Shown: positions 61,815 through 64,000 of the stretch, one piece after another | Numbering within the stretch: position 1 is the stretch's first letter | Layout: each line of letters begins with the position of its first letter | DNA from: a virus | Virus record (IMG/VR): IMGVR_UViG_3300002143_000153 | Location: 1 to 64,000 of that record | DNA: 64,000 bases | Direction: 5' to 3' (one strand) | Notes under the pieces: model-generated | Databases searched by the model: none | The model's input: only the letters and a program-made list of their open reading frames with translations | Told to the model about the DNA's origin: nothing | Program-made: the position numbers and the translations under genes

Positions 61815-62948
61815 TTAAAAGCTTACAAATTCCTCTCTGGGAGAAATCAAAAATAGTTTATTTTTATTTAAAGCATCAATATAATCAGGATTAATTTGAA
61901 GGGCATTAATATCAATTTTAAAAACACTTTCATCTGTTAAATTCATTGTCTTTTTTACTACATTATGAAATGCATAACGCGCAGTTTCTTTAAAAGCAAA
62001 TTCTGTTAATTGATTATTTTTAATTAACATCTTTAAATACTTGTCATAGAAAAAACCAGCACTAGTATTATTATAAGGAACAAAATCTGATAAAGAGGAT
62101 CTTAAGGTTTTAACATTAATATTATTCCAGTTAGAGGCAATTTTTAATTTATCATTCATGTAATAAAATAGCATACTTATAAAATCAAAAGATTCATTTA
62201 AATTACAATTTGCCATTAATTCTAGAGTCAAACTTAGATTAGACGGATCATTAGATTTAATCATCTTTTTGCAATTCTCATATTCTTCTTTTGTCATTAC
62301 GTGTAAACCTTCATATATGATGTTATTTAAAGCATCATCATATATTAAATTTGTAGAATTAATAAGCTGATCTACAATTGGTTGGTTTGCTGGACTAATA
62401 TATCTATAACTACCAAATTTTACAGAATCCCTTAGTTGATCCATAAACAAATTAAGACTATTATAATGATGTCTATTTATTATACTTATATAATCTTCAT
62501 CATTAATATTATCAAGTATATTACAAAAATCTAAATAAGCATCATTATTAAAAGTAGCTTTGTTAATTTCAAGATATTTAACAACATCTTCTTTTGAGTA
62601 TAAATTATTCCATGAATAATCACTTAAACTTTTAATATAGTTTTGAGAAATAATTTGATAGTCTGCTTTTTTAATATCACGTGTAATTTTAATATTAAAA
62701 TTTTCTTTTAATAACTCCATTTTTTGTCTTGGTAAAGATAAATTAGGATGTCTATAAAATAGTTTGTCTTTAATATCATCAACTTTATCTTTTACATTTA
62801 AAATGCTAAAAGATACATCTTCAGAACCTGCTTTTGCATATGCAGAAGAATTCAAAAGGGTATGAGATTGTTCAAGAATTACTGTATTTATATATAATGT
62901 TGACTTAGGGTCAATAGTAATTTTTATATTATGAGCTAATTTTGTCAT
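61815..62948 (-). CDS. Hypothetical protein, tandem paralogue 2
   Basis: 377 aa. The N-terminal part (LPRQKMELLKENFNIKITRDIKKADYQIIS) parallels a segment of the next gene upstream (SADRVKAACKEHKITLTNDYEAADFIIT). Both then have similarly placed helical second halves (NLSLTLELMANCNLNESFDF beside ALAAMILPTIDYVNNKHLL). The fold is alpha/beta then all-helical. The KITxDhxxADYhI pattern resembles a BRCT-like strand-turn, which is only an impression. Overlaps the preceding gene by 20 nt. No function assigned. Confidence 0.65.
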   Translation of the reverse strand: MTKLAHNIKITIDPKSTLYINTVILEQSHTLLNSSAYAKAGSEDVSFSILNVKDKVDDIKDKLFYRHPNLSLPRQKMELLKENFNIKITRDIKKADYQIISQNYIKSLSDYSWNNLYSKEDVVKYLEINKATFNNDAYLDFCNILDNINDEDYISIINRHHYNSLNLFMDQLRDSVKFGSYRYISPANQPIVDQLINSTNLIYDDALNNIIYEGLHVMTKEEYENCKKMIKSNDPSNLSLTLELMANCNLNESFDFISMLFYYMNDKLKIASNWNNINVKTLRSSLSDFVPYNNTSAGFFYDKYLKMLIKNNQLTEFAFKETARYAFHNVVKKTMNLTDESVFKIDINALQINPDYIDALNKNKLFLISPREEFVSF

Positions 62949-64000
62949 TTGGTATTTGTTTTAAATATTTTCTATACTCTGGTTTTACCTCTACTTTAAA
63001 TACATATAGATCTCTATTGTGAATTTTTATTTCTTTTCTAACAATAACTTCTAGGTATCTAAAGTTTACAGAATTTAGTTCTTCACTTTTTTCTAAAGCA
63101 AGAATCATATCCTGTGCACTGTAGTTATATAATGTGTTAAATTTTGACATTTCTTTCCAGTAATGTATATCTTTGTTTCTATTAAACTTGTATATATGAC
63201 TTGAAATATTTTGTGCTAATTCCCACAATAAATGTTTATTATTGACATAATCAATAGTTGGTAATATCATAGCTGCTAAAGCTTGATCTTCTTCATTATA
63301 ACTTGTAACTTGTCTGATTAAATCTTTTAACAATTGTTGATTTAACACTTGTTTTGTAGCAGATTCATTAGCAACAATATTTACATCAATTACATCTAAT
63401 TCTCCAATAGCAATTTTATAAGCTATGTTTACAGCCATACCTGTTAAATACCAACCGTCATAAATATTAGTTGTATCATTAACTTGCCATGATGATAAAT
63501 TTGCTTTATTACAATTTTCATCATAAATCATGGAGTAACCTGTGGTATTACACCATTCATCTATTTCACTACCTCTAAAAGCACTTGTATTGGATTCTTT
63601 GAATGTTGTATAATTCCATAATTTACATATTAATTTATTAGATTTTATTTGATTACCATTGCTAAAACTATCCCTAAAGTCAGGGTGTGTTATTATAAAA
63701 TCAGCAGCTTCATAATCATTTGTTAATGTAATTTTATGCTCTTTACATGCTGCTTTTACTCTGTCAGCAGATATAGGTGATGATGGTAATAAGAAACCTT
63801 TCTTCTTTGTCTTAAATTGTACAGAATCTATGGTGTCTTTACCTAATATAATTTTAATATTGTCATACGTGATTTCAGAATCTGTAACCATAACTTTACT
63901 TATATCTTGGTTAGTAAGCACCCCATGTATAGGGGCGCTTTCTAAACCAAAATGTTTTAAAGCCAGAGGATCAAATTCTTGATAAACTGATTTACTTGCC
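62929..64000 (-). CDS. Hypothetical protein, tandem paralogue 1 (5' partial)
   Basis: At least 357 codons; the frame is open to the window edge and reads as sensible protein (YQEFDPLALKHFG, SAPIHGVLTNQDIS), so GTG at 63921 is not the real start and the gene continues outside. Architecture as in the next gene: an alpha/beta N-terminal part with KITLTNDYEAADFIITHPDF and a helical C-terminal part (EEDQALAAMILPTIDYVNN). No catalytic motif or known family. In the replication block, so a DNA-transaction or early host-takeover role is possible but unproven. Confidence 0.65.
   Translation of the reverse strand, partial: ASKSVYQEFDPLALKHFGLESAPIHGVLTNQDISKVMVTDSEITYDNIKIILGKDTIDSVQFKTKKKGFLLPSSPISADRVKAACKEHKITLTNDYEAADFIITHPDFRDSFSNGNQIKSNKLICKLWNYTTFKESNTSAFRGSEIDEWCNTTGYSMIYDENCNKANLSSWQVNDTTNIYDGWYLTGMAVNIAYKIAIGELDVIDVNIVANESATKQVLNQQLLKDLIRQVTSYNEEDQALAAMILPTIDYVNNKHLLWELAQNISSHIYKFNRNKDIHYWKEMSKFNTLYNYSAQDMILALEKSEELNSVNFRYLEVIVRKEIKIHNRDLYVFKVEVKPEYRKYLKQIPNDKISS

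Noticed and set aside
63919-63921. GTG as the start of the last - strand gene
   Set aside because: The frame remains open and protein-like up to position 64000, so the true start is outside the window.
1-64000. tRNA genes, integrase, transposase or toxin-antitoxin pair
   Set aside because: None was seen by eye on either strand; a dedicated tRNA scan was not possible here.

Overview
The window is a piece of a crAss-like phage genome (order Crassvirales), very probably infecting a Bacteroidota host. Four things point this way. A ring / tail-tube / tail-stabilisation ('muzzle') gene series is followed by enormous virion 'cargo' genes. A 4,987-codon gene joins an HExxH metallopeptidase to a crAss-type RNA polymerase carrying the DFDID metal-binding signature. 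Signature segments such as EGGE and HSxGGV recur in the cargo proteins. A replication block on the opposite strand holds a family B DNA polymerase, a PhoH ATPase, a MazG-like pyrophosphatase and a RecB-like nuclease. The DNA is strongly AT-rich, starts sit in A-rich contexts with few Shine-Dalgarno sequences, and the standard code fits (TAA dominates, and a TAG is a real stop at 40294-40296). No tRNA, integrase, transposase or CRISPR array was seen. Family assignments come from reading the proteins by eye; no database search was run.

Layout. Positions 1-46477, + strand, are the virion module: two Cys-rich/fibronectin-III surface proteins (the first cut by the window edge), a strong terminator, a metallophosphoesterase with an HTH-like N-terminus, another terminator and a promoter-like motif, then three ring/tail-tube proteins, a 2,022-aa tail stabilisation/muzzle protein with an embedded von Willebrand A domain, a 1,621-aa multidomain protein (zinc ribbon, peptidoglycan-binding, LysM, lysozyme), three cargo proteins (593, 865 and 1,019 aa), the 4,987-aa peptidase/RNA polymerase, a 609-aa L,D-transpeptidase plus lytic-transglycosylase-like protein, a 148-aa acidic protein and a 1,908-aa protein with a degenerate metallopeptidase motif and a RecB-like nuclease. 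A bidirectional terminator closes the module.

Positions 46516-50911, - strand, hold three small membrane or low-complexity proteins, then class I ribonucleotide reductase (nrdA, nrdB). A regulatory stretch (50912-51357) with a terminator and two dyads leads into a second + strand cassette (51358-54963): membrane coiled-coil protein, basic protein, holin-like protein, tiny GG-motif proteins, two fibre proteins sharing an N-terminal docking segment (one with YadA-like repeats) and small accessory proteins. From about 55 kb to the window end everything is on the - strand: DUF932-like protein, small proteins, MazG-like, PhoH, DNA polymerase B, two unknowns, RecB-like nuclease and two tandem paralogues, the last cut by the window edge.

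How it works together (inference): the giant proteins are packaged and injected, bringing a virion RNA polymerase with nucleases and peptidoglycan enzymes into the cell. The - strand genes supply nucleotides and replicate DNA. The most notable non-coding signals are a 30-bp-phased direct-repeat array at 56002-56122, followed by several inverted repeats (candidate origin or operator), and a 15-nt motif (GTATATTAATAGTGT and near matches) just before four transcription units (candidate phage promoter). A repeated x-x-GG motif at domain boundaries of the virion proteins suggests processing or cargo-targeting sites.
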